Below the pieces are notes generated by a model, which did no database searches, was not told the DNA's origin, and was given only the letters and a program-made list of their open reading frames with translations. From Toxoplasma gondii ME49 (taxonomy: Eukaryota; Apicomplexa; Conoidasida; Eucoccidiorida; Sarcocystidae), in the NCBI RefSeq assembly GCF_000006565.2, contig NC_031479.1, positions 4,366,289 to 4,430,288 of the forward strand: a DNA stretch of 64,000 nucleotides, read 5' to 3'. Of the stretch, positions 36,007 through 47,200 are shown one piece after another (position 1 is the stretch's first letter; every line of letters begins with the position of its first letter). The translations under genes were made by a program, and so were the position numbers.

Positions 36007-38651
36007 GGCCAAGGGAGACACAGGCCAAGGGAGACAGACAGAAGAAGGTGACGGCAGAGAAAGGGAGGCACCGGTGGAGAAACCCAGATAAAGAAAGAGA
36101 AAGAGGGAGGGAGAGAATCGAAGGCGAACAAGTGAGGGGAGAAGGAAACGGGAGTGGATATGAGAGGAGAAAAAAGAGATACTGGAAGCAAACGCGTGTG
36201 GTGAAGAAACGGGTGAGGAAAAATGGGACAGGGGAAAGCAGGGTCTCTTATTGGAGGTTAAAAATGCTAAACCCTAAACTGGTAAAAAATGGTTCGATGG
36301 AGGATCTTTGAATCGCGCTCGTTGGTCTGTTCCGACGTTGTGTCGGGGCCTCTACATTTGTTTTGGTTGTTACCACAAGAGAAAGCTGGATCGGGACCTG
36401 GGACTTGGATGACGCCTAACTGATTTCCTGTGAAAACGGATGTGAAAAAGACAAGGTGTCGTGGATGAACTTCCTTTTCGTGCCGCAGTTTTGAAGCGCC
36501 GGCGCCGGCATGTTTTCCTGTTCGTTCTAGCCCGTCCAGGAGTCCCTAGCGAGCACCGTTTGCCTCTAGAGTAGGTGACGGTGCGAATCTCCTTGCATTT
36601 GAAAACCCCCACCCTGTTTGGCCCAAATAAAAATGACTCAGTGACCATGAGGACAGCACATGTGTCATGCTGTTCCACACCGACGGAATGTCTGTTTATC
36701 GGTTGTCGAGATGCACTTTCGTGTGAGGTTCTGCCCGAGAATTCGAAGCTGAAGTTCAAAACAGCGTGTGCGTCGCGGTGCCCGCTGAATGCGTTATGCC
36801 GCTTGAGTCCTCACCACGCCGGCTGCTGTCCGGTACTGACAGACACAGCAACTTGCAGACGCTTCTCTCGGACTCCGAATGTCTTCTTGATTTTTCTATT
36901 CGACAGCACCGTGTTCAGGTGCTGTCACCACCGGATGACACCGGCATGGTACAGCTACAGTTGTATCGCACTGTTGGACTCCACAGAGCTTGTCGCAAAA
37001 GGACCTTCCCACCTCAGAGGGACGAGTCTGGCTATGAGGGCTGGATGGGCCTCGGTTATGTTGTACGCAGACTCTGTATGAACTCCCGCGTCCTCGCGTC
37101 TTGACAGCGAGGGAAACGACTCCTCAAACAGTGCGACTATGCTCGGCACCTTCGTTGAGGGCCCTCCTCCTGCCCTCTCTGAACACAGAGGAGAGCCTTC
37201 GTCCAAAGAAAAAATATTTGAGGGAGATTTTTCCCGGACGTCGTCAAACCGCTCGCTAGGCAGACACGAGCACGCGGTGCCAGCAGGCAGAGGGTTCCCG
37301 GATCGACCCCGTGAGATGAGCTAGTTCACTGAAACTTGCGAGACGCCGTGTGAGAGAGCAGGAAGAGAGCGTCTGTTTACTGATTGTCGAGTTCAAAGAT
37401 AAACAGACAAGTGCGTGAAGGGAAAATAGAAAGTCTGTGATTGCCGTGCGCCAGCCGAGACGAAACAGTGACGCGCGAAAGAGTAAACATGCAACAGAAA
37501 TGGGGAGAGAAAAAGGCACACACCAATGTCTGTCTATACAAAGTGCCGACCACGTCCCCCGGGGCGACCGAATAGCATCTAAAAATTGAGGGGAACACCC
37601 TAGAGGTTTGTTTAATTTACTTTCCTTTTTCCCACACTCTACAGGCAATAGTGAGGGAGCATGTTGACTAGAAAAAGGATTCCAAAACTTCTTGACTCTG
37701 TCCATTTGAGATTTAACTTTGTCAACAAAGGCACAGCCGGCGATACCCTAACTGAGTTCCACGTGAAGATAGGTTCTTCACCGTACCGAAGCCACTGATT
37801 TGTTGTGTTCTTGACGAGCGCTCGGTTACTCTTCTTACCTATGCACGTACTAGGATTTAGCGTCATACGAGCTCTGTCTCAATACAAGTCGGGGACAACC
37901 AGCCAGCATCGAATTCGACAAATATTTCACACCTAATCTAGGGAGGAAAGAAATAACAGTGACTCGTGAAGCAGAATCCTCTACGGTGACAGGCGAAGGC
38001 TTTTCTCTGCCGCTCCACGAGGCACACCAAAGGTGACGCTCGTTATCACGGCTTGGACGCATCGACGCCTTTCTAGAGACTGAGAAACCTCTAGAGCTTT
38101 CGGACTTCTTCCGAAGAAATCCTAAACTTCTGAAAACGCCATCCTAGTGCAAGCGCCGTCGCATGCGTTAGAGGACGCGTTCCTCGGTGGAAAAAAAAGA
38201 CGAAAACCGCCAGTGGCCCATGTCGCTCCGACACCCCAAACCGCTTCTCTCAGAAGCACAGTTTTTCGTGAATCTCATCTCTCCTCCAGACTTCGATGGA
38301 GAAATGCGGCCCTCAGAAAAGCCCTCACGACTTCCGAACCACCAGTACAGCCTCGCCCAAAACAGGCGCTATATCGTCCGTATACATGTGAGACAAACAG
38401 CACAAGGATCACAGCTCGACCGTATCCTGGTGTCGTCCTTTCTTGCTCTCCTCTTTCTTCCGTCGCGCGCCTCTGGGTGTTCAGACTCCTTCACCTCGTC
38501 CACCACTCAGGACAGCACTGCAGTCGACCTGACGCGGCAGGGGTTCTGAGTCTCTTTAAAAACATTCAACGATTGGACTTGGATCTCGCCGTCATGGATG
38601 CCAACGAGAAAGACCGCAAACTCATCTTTAGCAGCCCTGCATGCAGCTTCG
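36007..38651. other. Convergent intergenic region without a supported gene
   Basis: Lies between the 3' ends of GID8 (plus) and the CBM20 gene (minus). A purine-rich run continues from the GID8 tail to about 36240. Open frames of up to about 180 codons occur around 36575-37081 and 38147-38695 but show no conserved motif. It should contain both 3' UTRs. Confidence 0.55.
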
Positions 38652-40376
38652 CTACAGGTCTTGCGCATCCCCTCGACCCCACGAGTCTTGAATGACGCGA
38701 GCACTCTCGACGCCTCTCGACAGATTCGGTTGCCCCAGTTCCTGCAGTCGCCGAAGATCCACAACGTGGTTCTGGCCTGGCTCCCAGATAACGTAGTTGC
38801 CCTCTTTGATGAGGTACTTGTACTCCATGCGTGTTGTCTCTGATTCAAATGCATGGACCAGCAAAACATGTTTCAGTCCACAAGACGATGCAAGATTTGA
38901 TGGGTTCATAATCGAAGCGATCTCGGTATACGACAAGCTGCACGAACTGGTATAGGTCGTGATGGCCTTTGTTTACCGGACCCATGTTCCCTTGTGTTAG
39001 CCGAGCATGTACAAGGTGATCGCTGATGTAGAGAAGCTAGAACACACAGAACACTGTGCGCTTCTTTGACAAAGACACTCCGAGGAATCTGACATCCTTC
39101 TTGGCACAAATGAGGTATCCTGACTGCTTTACCGACTTCTGCCATTTACTCCGGTCTCCCTCAGAGATTACAAGCAGATGCATTGTCCCACTGCGGGAAC
39201 AGCACTGCATACAGCTGTCGACCTTTTTTGGGGGGGCAGCCGTTTCCTCTCGCTGGTAAGACGAGTGACATGTAAGGGCAGACTGTGTGCGGCAATAACG
39301 CACTCCATACGGAGCCGAATCAAGGCAGGAGTTGCCTGTCCTCTCGCAGGGCTTTGAAGTTCTCCACTTGCAGCTGGCGAAAGAACCGTTGGCACCAGAA
39401 CTGAGAGAGGCACGAACGGCGCAGATGTAGACGCGCTACAACTGCAGGACTCGAACTGAGACCTCCACTGTGTCGTTCTCTCCTTTGTCTAATTGCGTCA
39501 TATCATCTATGTGTTGTTTAAACGCGAAAAGTACGAGAAGCGCGCCGATCACAACTCACCTCTTGGGAACTTGAGTTCGCAACACCAGACACTGTTATCG
39601 GTCCAGATCATGTTGACAGCCTTCTCGGCGATCCAGCCCCCTACAGTGGCGTCACTGCCAACGAGACAGACGTTCTGGCCGAACTGATAAGGCGACAGAC
39701 ATGACAAGAGACAATGTTACGTAGGAACACACGCGAAGAAAATGGCAACACAGTGCCCCGGAGCTCTGGACCCTGCGGGCTCACAGCGGCTCAGTTGCCG
39801 GTTTTCCTCCAAGAGGAAATCCGGTTTTGTTTCTGGCACTCGGAGAAATCTCAACGTGAAAATTCATCGTCTAGCAAAACGTTAGCTGCAAATGCATTTT
39901 AGACCGGCGCGGCGAAGAGGTCAGAGACAGAGTTTAACCCAGAAGGCGTCGCTGCGGTCCAACGGCTGTAACCGTACCGTCCTGACTGTATCAATGAAAG
40001 CTGCAAATAAAGAAGTCCTAAAGTTGAGCTGAGGATTCAAGTGGGCACAAAATATAGAAGAATCCCAAATGCCCGACGACTGAAGGGACCTTGACACTCG
40101 GTTCTGTCGCTCACTCACCCGCGTGTGGATGGGGATTTTGAAGACAACGTGGCGCATGGAACTGGCTTTTTCTCTGCGAATCACTTCCTCGAGGGCATTT
40201 TGGTAGATTCGAATCTTTCGCTCCTTGATTTTCTCGTGGTATTTCGCCTGAATTCTTCGACGTTCCTCAGCCGTGAGGGGCGGGCGCGGCACGGAGACGC
40301 TGGCTGCTGGCTCTTCCTCCAATGAGCCTTCCGGACGCTGTGGCTCAACGCCGTCTGGAAGATCGTCATAAATCAT
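38652..40376 (-). CDS. Stand-alone CBM20 starch-binding protein
   Basis: Three exons (40119-40376, 39560-39683, 38652-38839) encode 189 residues with phase-matched GTGAGT donors. Residues 1-73 are hydrophilic, starting MIYDDLPDGVEP, with a basic, coiled-coil-like stretch EERRRIQAKYHEKIKERKIR. A CBM20 domain follows: MRHVVFKIPIHTR, FGQNVCLVGSDATVGGW, WTDNSVWCCELKFPR, MEYKYLIKEGNYVIWEPGQN. Residues equivalent to the classic ligand-contact positions of CBM20 are present (W103 in GGW, K135 in YKY, W146 in VIWEP). A 38-residue tail ends GRGDAQDL with a stop. CBM20 binds alpha-glucan; coccidia store amylopectin, and known CBM20 proteins there include laforin and glucan water dikinase. No phosphatase or dikinase domain is attached here, so the protein may target or tether something to amylopectin. 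The catalytic partner, if any, is unknown. Confidence 0.82.
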
Positions 40377-41788
40377 GGTCAGTTGCAAAGCAAAAGTGAA
40401 ACCAAAGAAGTTCGCGGTGATAAACGTCCGGTAAAAAGAATGATCTGGACGTTGTGGGCGGCAGTCACTGGATTCAACGACTGTCGCGAGCTGCGCCTTT
40501 ACGTCTCGGGTGTACATACACTCAAAGCAACCCGCTCAATCCCGTTCACAGGTTACATTTCGCCCGAAGCCAGGTAAATGCGGCGCTCTGATGAGAAAAT
40601 GCGTCTGGCCAGATTTCGATTCCTCTTCTGTTGTCGCGGGTTCCATATCCGACGGACGACGAAACACACAGGAAGAACTAGTGAGAAAGGGACCGGGGCG
40701 AGACAGAACGCAGCCACAAAGACACATTCAGCAGCATGCTGAAGGAAGCGAAGTCCGGTGCCCTTTGAAACAACTGGAAAAAGTCAAGCGAAGTTCGTTG
40801 TTGGCAGGGCTACTGAACGAGCAAAAACACCAGACCATGCGCCGGCGCATGCCACAAAAAAACGCTGCGAGAAAAGCGGGCAGCAATTTGCAGGAAGTGT
40901 GCAGTTGACTTTGCTACAAACGTGCGACAAAAACTTCCGCTGTTCGCTGGAAACAACCGCCAAACATGCAGGTTACGGGATTTCATGAGTGCTTAGGTAT
41001 TACAGGGACATTCAGTAAGTGGTTGGGACGGGAAACTGTCGAGGAAATCCCCAAACAGCGGAAGTATCTGGACGGTGTGCTAGGCCCGGATTCATTCGCA
41101 CGCCACGAGCTTGCATGTACCGAGTTGGAGTGTTTTGGATGACAGACGGAAACCTCTGGTGAGGACACGGCAAAAACGTTAAGCAACTTGCCAATTTAAA
41201 GTCGATGGATACTGAATGTGGCTGCAGTTGTGGTCCTCTCTGGCCAAATATGCGTGTGAAGGTGCCTTTTTTTTTCGCGTACACAAATCTAGGGTGCGTT
41301 GCAATTTCCACTCACTGGTTATACGTGTGATACGTCCGTTAGTGTTGCATCAATATCATTATCGTACCGGCAAACGAGACTACACACTCGATGGCGGAAC
41401 TCTCCACGTTTCTCCGACCATCGAAGACCGCAAAGAGTTCGGCTCCGTGTTCACCCGCTAGATGCAAGCGAGCACCTGTACCCTTGGTCGTTTCGGCGTT
41501 TATACAAATCTCAACGAAAGCTCTTTCCTTCCATACACTGGGGCTTGATTTCCCGAGATACAATGTGCACTGCTTTGCGGTAGTCCATTCACATGCTCCT
41601 CTGGAACTGGCGTCTTTGACGATACCACCGTTGTTGCACATCGGGTACGTCCAGGTGTAGTAGATGGGTGACTCTAGAAATTGGAACGGCTAAAAGTGTT
41701 CAAGTCTCGGTATAAACTCAGTGGGTTATGTTCTTTACGTATTCCACGGAGTACCGTTATTTCTCGTAGCTGTCTCAAATGGTCCAGT

Positions 41789-41813
41789 GGGGTGGGGGGG
41801 AAGGGGGGTGGGG
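41789..41813 (+). other. Potential G-quadruplex
   Basis: Four G runs of 4, 7, 6 and 4 bases are separated by loops of one, two and one base, which fits the canonical intramolecular G-quadruplex pattern. It sits in intergenic DNA about 1.4 kb upstream of the CBM20 start codon. Confidence 0.75.
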
Positions 41814-42620
41814 TGTAGTGCACCCCAATCATAAAGAGCTCGGTGTCTTTAACTCATGTCTGAAATCCTCTTGAGTCATAGTATGCCGCGCTCTAGATCT
41901 GTCCATCCTCCGCACTTCAAGCACTGGCCGCCAGTTGCTCTCTCTGCTGATCTTAAGATTCGAGGCATAAGATTTGCAGGTCCATACATTTTGGTGCCAG
42001 GTGTATGTATATCTGCTATTAATGCTGACACTGACATCATTCAGGGATGGACATAGGGTGTTTGTCGCATGCACTGCTTCAACACAAAGATACCGTTTTC
42101 CCTTTTTAATGGATGGCAGGAGCAACCTTGTAAGCGGTCACCTTTTGCAGACACAGAGGACGTTTGACAGTGCCCTCCTTGCCGAACCGAAAGAGCAACA
42201 TCGATACAGAAGTCGTGCTGCGTAAGTAACTCGAATGATACACGAATCTCACCCACGCCGCACATTCACTTGGGGAAAAGCTCCCCGACGAATGAACTCC
42301 AGGAATAAACTTGTGAACGAAGCGGCTGTTAACGAGGCTTCCAATTCTTCAGAACGAGAACATCGAAATGAACGACACTGCTCATCAGTGACTGCTCAGC
42401 CAGTATGAGGCTACATTCTTTCCCTCAGGCACATGCAGATGTCCCGATTCCTCGCTTGCGCACACAAGAGAGGCGTAGCAATGCAGTCAACAGGAAAATG
42501 CGTACTCCCTTCAGGCGAGTCTCTGGATCCTCTAGACCTTTCGTCTGTTTTTCACAAATGCAGCAGTTGTGCATGCGCTGAGCGTATCATCCTCACGACC
42601 TAGTGGCTATCGTGGTCGTT

Positions 42621-42636
42621 CCCCCCCCCCCCCCCC
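42621..42636 (+). repeat. Homopolymer of 16 C
   Basis: An uninterrupted run of 16 cytosines in intergenic DNA; likely length-polymorphic and error-prone in sequencing. Confidence 0.95.
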
Positions 42637-43417
42637 TGCTGAAAGAACTGGTATATCCTCTCTATGGACGACAGAAGATAGACTATTTTCGTTGCTAGAG
42701 TCGCTGGAAATAATTAGCCACCGAAAGTTGTATCTTCTCCCACTACCCGATGGTTCCACACGTCGGCGGCGGTGTAACATGTTTCCGATTGCATGCACGT
42801 CTGTCTGAAAATCGCTGACCATTTCCAGTGAGAACGCGCAAGCAAAGGGGAAGCTTCTGTGCCCGGGTGAAAGTGGTTCTCTCCTGTTCCTCAAGGTCGT
42901 CGTGTACAGTTCATGTTTCCACTGTTATTCCGATTTTCCAGTCATCTGGGCCTTTTGACGGCTCGAGTGAAAGAGGCGCATCTGCATGTATTTGCGCTGT
43001 GTGAAACTGAAGCCTCTGTCTCTTTATTACATCTACCAGAGGAGATACAAAAACCTCATGCGGTTCGACTTAAAAGTCTACCCCTGTCATGAAGTTTTTC
43101 GAGTGGTGGATAGAAGGATCTAACGCAGTAGATCGGTGCAGCCATTGTTCTGACAGCAGATCCACTGGAAACGAGAAGAAGTCCAGGAGAGATTCGACCG
43201 CGTTGTTTAGGGTACTTTCAAAGTCCTACAGAACACCAAAGCTGTAGGGTTTGAACTCCCTTGCAAAACTTCGTCAAGGCACTCCAGCAGTGGGGCGACG
43301 CCTCTTCGTTTTCAGTTTAGTTTTTAAAAAACACATTTCAAGAACAGAAGAGCGAAATCCTCAGTTTTACGGGACACACATGAGCAAAAGTCAGTGAATT
43401 TCCCCGATGCGCCGACT

Positions 43418-43435
43418 TGCATGCACCTGCATGCA
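43418..43435. promoter_or_regulatory. Paired TGCATGCA palindromes
   Basis: Two exact TGCATGCA palindromes start at 43418 and 43428, so they are ten bases (about one helical turn) apart. They lie about 790 bp upstream of the 44225 start codon. GCATGC is a known binding core of some apicomplexan AP2-domain factors; function here is inferred. Confidence 0.5.
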
Positions 43436-44224
43436 ACTACAGCGTAATGCTGTCGACTCGAGGCAGGTCGAGAAATTTGCTCTTCGATCCGATCCTTCGC
43501 AAGCCCCGTTGTTTTCTCGTTTTTTTGCCGTGCCGTTTTGTTCTCCCGCCTTGCATGCCCGTCGAAATATGAAGCACAGTCTCTGCCCGTCTTTGGTCGA
43601 GCCAGGATATCGATGGAGAGACACCAGCGAGGAGACACGCCATGGTAGGCGGCTGGCGGCAGGAAAATGCCGAAAATATGAAGGGAAAGGAGAACCTTTC
43701 GAAGAATTGGTTTCTTCCGCCGCATGCATTTCCAGAGCGATTGCTGCGAATCTCGTTTCAAATACGGTACAGCACTTCCTGAGTCCTCTGCAGAAAAGAA
43801 GCGTCGGAGGAATTTAGAGCGCTGACCAGCAGAGGTGAGATGGACAAATCGAGCGGTCCTTTTCCCGTGGTTCCTGTTTTACTCATGAACTTGCGGTGTA
43901 CATACACCGCACCGAGGCTCCTGTTTATAGAATTCTTGGCAGGTGTGGAAGTCGAGTTCGTGCTGGAGCTTGCCGCTCGCCCGCATTTCTGCTTTCGTCC
44001 TTTGAGCGGAACAACGAAAGACGTTGGTTTTAAAGAAATTGTCATCCTCCACGCTTCGGATTCCGGGACATGAAACCTCCGACTGACCATGCAGTGTCTT
44101 GACGGATCCTAAACAGGTTCCTGGAATTCGCGGACCCCGTGGGCGCGATGTTTCACCTGCTTTTTCTCTGCGTCCGCACTCCTCTCTTTCGCTTTCTTCA
44201 GCAATTTCTGTTCTTTTGTCAACG

Positions 44225-47200
44225 ATGTTCCTTCCAAAGCGTCTCCAGCTTTCCACACAGGACTTTCCTTCGTCCTCGCGCTCGCTGCGCTTCTCACCTG
44301 CTCAAACAGCTTTCCGCCAGTGTAGATGGAGTCGCTCCTCTCCACCTGCATCTCGACGTCGAGATGCAGAGCCAGACGCAAGCTGCGCTGCGTGTTTGGA
44401 TCTCGAGTCTCGTCAGTTCAACCACATGCAGACGTCAAAGAAATCACAGAGAAGCTCGGAATGCTTCACAGGCTCTTCCTTTCGCTATCCCAGAGAGGGT
44501 GAGAGAGGAAAAAACGAAGGCACGGCCCGCGTAAGGTGGAGCGAGACACGGAGACAGTGTCTCTCGCAGATCCGAGAGGATGAGGAAATTGGCTGTCGAC
44601 CTCTTCCACCGATGCGCGAGTCCTTAGAGTGTCACAGTGTGAATGCCATTTTCTCTCCACGTGGAAGTCGCGAGGCCGAGCCGCCTTTCTCGTTCTCGTC
44701 CGCGGCTCGTTCTCCTCGGATTTCTCCTTCCTCTTCGTTCGCTTTTTCGCGTTCTGGGAAGGCCGCCTTCTCCTCTTCGTCACCCGCGGCGTCTCCTGGT
44801 CGAGTGCACACCGGTGAAAACGCGACGGCGACGCTGTCCGCGTCCTCTGCGGCCCCATTTCGATTTGGCAGATTTACCGGGGGAGACTCGCGGGACCTCA
44901 GCGCCCGACGCAGGGTGTGTGATGCACAACCGAGCGGTCGCGAAGAAGAGCTGCAATTGCGGGCCGGACGGATGTGGGGTCGGGGAGGGGAAGTGACACC
45001 TGGAAGCGGCGAGAACAGTCGCATGCAAAGAGATGCTGGAGAGTTTTGGGGGGGGAGGCCTGGATCTGCTGAACGGAAGGAAAGAAGTCCTTTCAATGAC
45101 GAAATGAATCTTCGGCCCTCGACTCGCGCGTCCCCCACTGCAGACACACCGTCCCGCATTCCGAACTCACGAGCTTCTTCGGGCTCGTCTTCTTGCTCGT
45201 CTTCGTCTTCTTGCTCGTCTTCGTCTTCTTGCTCGTCTTCGTCTTCCTCCTCTCGCAGCTCAACTTCGTCTTTCGACTCTGCTTCTCCAGTTGAGAGACT
45301 TCTCGACCAACTGGCGGACCTGGAGAAGCGGGTGAGCTGCCGCAGAGGGGAGAGCCGGCGAAGTCCTGGATCGTTTCTTGCATCTTCTCGTCGAGAGTTC
45401 TTGAAGCTTTCCAGTCGGGATTTGGAGGAGATCGCCGCGTGTCTTCTCCCCTCAGTTCGATTCATGGCCTTCGACCAGCTGACGCGAATGCTCGCTGCGC
45501 TCGCGTCTCTCATGAGGGCAACCCCGCAGTCCTCGTCCTCTCGGCTCTTTTCGTCTTCGACGCTCGAGCCGTACGTTCATCTCCTTGCGCCTAACAAGTC
45601 TTCGGCGCGCTCTGGGTCGCCTCGTCTCTCTCCTTCTCCGTCTTCGTCGTTGCCTTCGCTTCCCAGCCTCCCTCTGCGTTTCTTTCCGGACCGTGCTGGT
45701 CTCTCCTCCCCTCTTTCTGGGACTGAACCGATCTCTGCGGGAGACAGAACACACAGTGCGTTCCTGCAGACTCTGCGAACTCTGCCAGGCGACAGCTCGA
45801 CATGCGTCCAACTCTTGCGGCTGACCTGCACTGCAGCCATCGCCTGTCTCAGACCTTCTTCTTCCTCTCCTTCTTCTTCGTCTCCTTCTTCTTCCTCTCC
45901 TTCTGCTTCCTCGTCTGCTTCTTCCACTCCTCTTTCTCCTCCTCTTTGCGTCCCTGCAGCCTCGACTCGAGAGCCAGCAGGGCTCACGCTTGCGTCTGTG
46001 CTTCAGTTTCTCCACGTCGTTGTGAGTGACTTGTCTCTGTCTTCACCGGCTCTCTTTCGACGGGCAGCTGCGCATCTGGCGGACGAATCGCCTCTCCTCG
46101 AGCACTCTGCGCCTCGCGACTGCGCCCGTCTGTTGCATGTCTTCATGAAGCACGAGCTTCTGCTCGCTGAGCAAGAGAGGAGACAAGCGTCGAATCGCTG
46201 GCCCTCGACAGCGAAGCCTGCGGCTCCACTGGGTCGTGTGACCGCCTCGAACCAGCCTCCGAACGCGCGTCTTCGTTCGCCGTCTCCTCACGCCCAGGCC
46301 GCCCTGCTGTCCGTCCGCCCTCCGTCGCCTCGCTCTGGCGCCTCGGCTGCGGCCTCGCCGGATGCTTCCACTTCTCCCTGGGGGCGTCTGACCTTTGAGC
46401 ATGCCCTGACGGTCCCCATGTTTCCTCTGGCGGACTCGCCGCTCTCGTCTGCCTCCGTGCTGCGAGTCTTTCGCCGCCTGGCGGCTCGGCTCTCCAAGCT
46501 GCAGCAGAGACACTCTGCCGTCTTCAAAGAGCGTGCCGCGTTGGAGGAGACGGGACGAGTGCTGCAGGCGAAGAGGGAGGCGCTTCACGGCCGAGCGGAG
46601 AGTTGGAGAGACGCGGAAGCGCGAGACGGGAGTCTGAGACGACCGGCAGGAAGTAGCCAAGTAGAAGGCGCGAGCGCAAGAGAGGGCGCAGGCGCTGGCG
46701 GCAGGGGAGAACGAGAAGGAAGAAGAGATGGGAGCGAAACAGACGCAAAGGACTGGAGGGAGCTCGAAGCAGAGGAGAAGAGAATTGCCGCTCGACGTGA
46801 GGAAGTGAGTGGAAACGATCAACTCCTCGTTTTGAATGGACAAGACCTGGCGATGATTTTCGATGCATGCATCAAAATGCGTCTCATCGATCTCCGACTG
46901 TTCACCCTGCTGGTTACTTCGTCGCTGCGGACTCTCCTTCAAAGCTCGCGCAACCCTCCGCATCTTCCGCCTCTTGCTCGGTTGTCTCCGTCGCCTCCGT
47001 CCTCTCTGTCTCTGTCTGAAGTGTCTCCTTTTCCTGCCTCAGGGGGGTCTGCTCGGGGGGCTTGGGCGCGAGAAGAAAGAGACCGGCAGTGCACGGGGAG
47101 AGACTGGGCTGCTCTGTACGGACAGTTGGTGTGTCTGCTCAAGCTGCTTGAGGAGGCGCAGTCGCATGCAGTCTCCGTGAGTGTTGGATTGCCTTCTGAG

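Larger units (their letters stand above)
40377..44224. promoter_or_regulatory. Divergent intergenic region with promoter-type motifs
   Basis: About 3.8 kb between the CBM20 gene (minus) and the large helical protein gene (plus). TGCATGCA occurs at 42790-42797, 43418-43425 and 43428-43435, and GCATGC at 43722-43727. A G-rich four-run element lies at 41789-41813 and a run of 16 C at 42621-42636. No convincing coding exon was seen. Confidence 0.5.

Noticed and set aside
36240..36270. AAACCCTAAAC, resembling the CCCTAAA telomere repeat
   Set aside because: Only a single copy is present, so it is not an interstitial telomeric array.
39440..39475. GGACTCGAACTGAGACC, which looks like the T-arm of a tRNA on the minus strand
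   Set aside because: The flanking bases cannot form the five-pair T stem, and no D-arm, anticodon arm or acceptor stem could be placed around it.
43240..43270. GGGTTTGAACTCCC, another tRNA-like box
   Set aside because: The stem does not pair with correct spacing and no cloverleaf was found.
44099..44224. In-frame upstream ATG for the giant helical protein
   Set aside because: Starting at 44225 gives a better organellar presequence and the upstream 42 codons look like leader. Not excluded.
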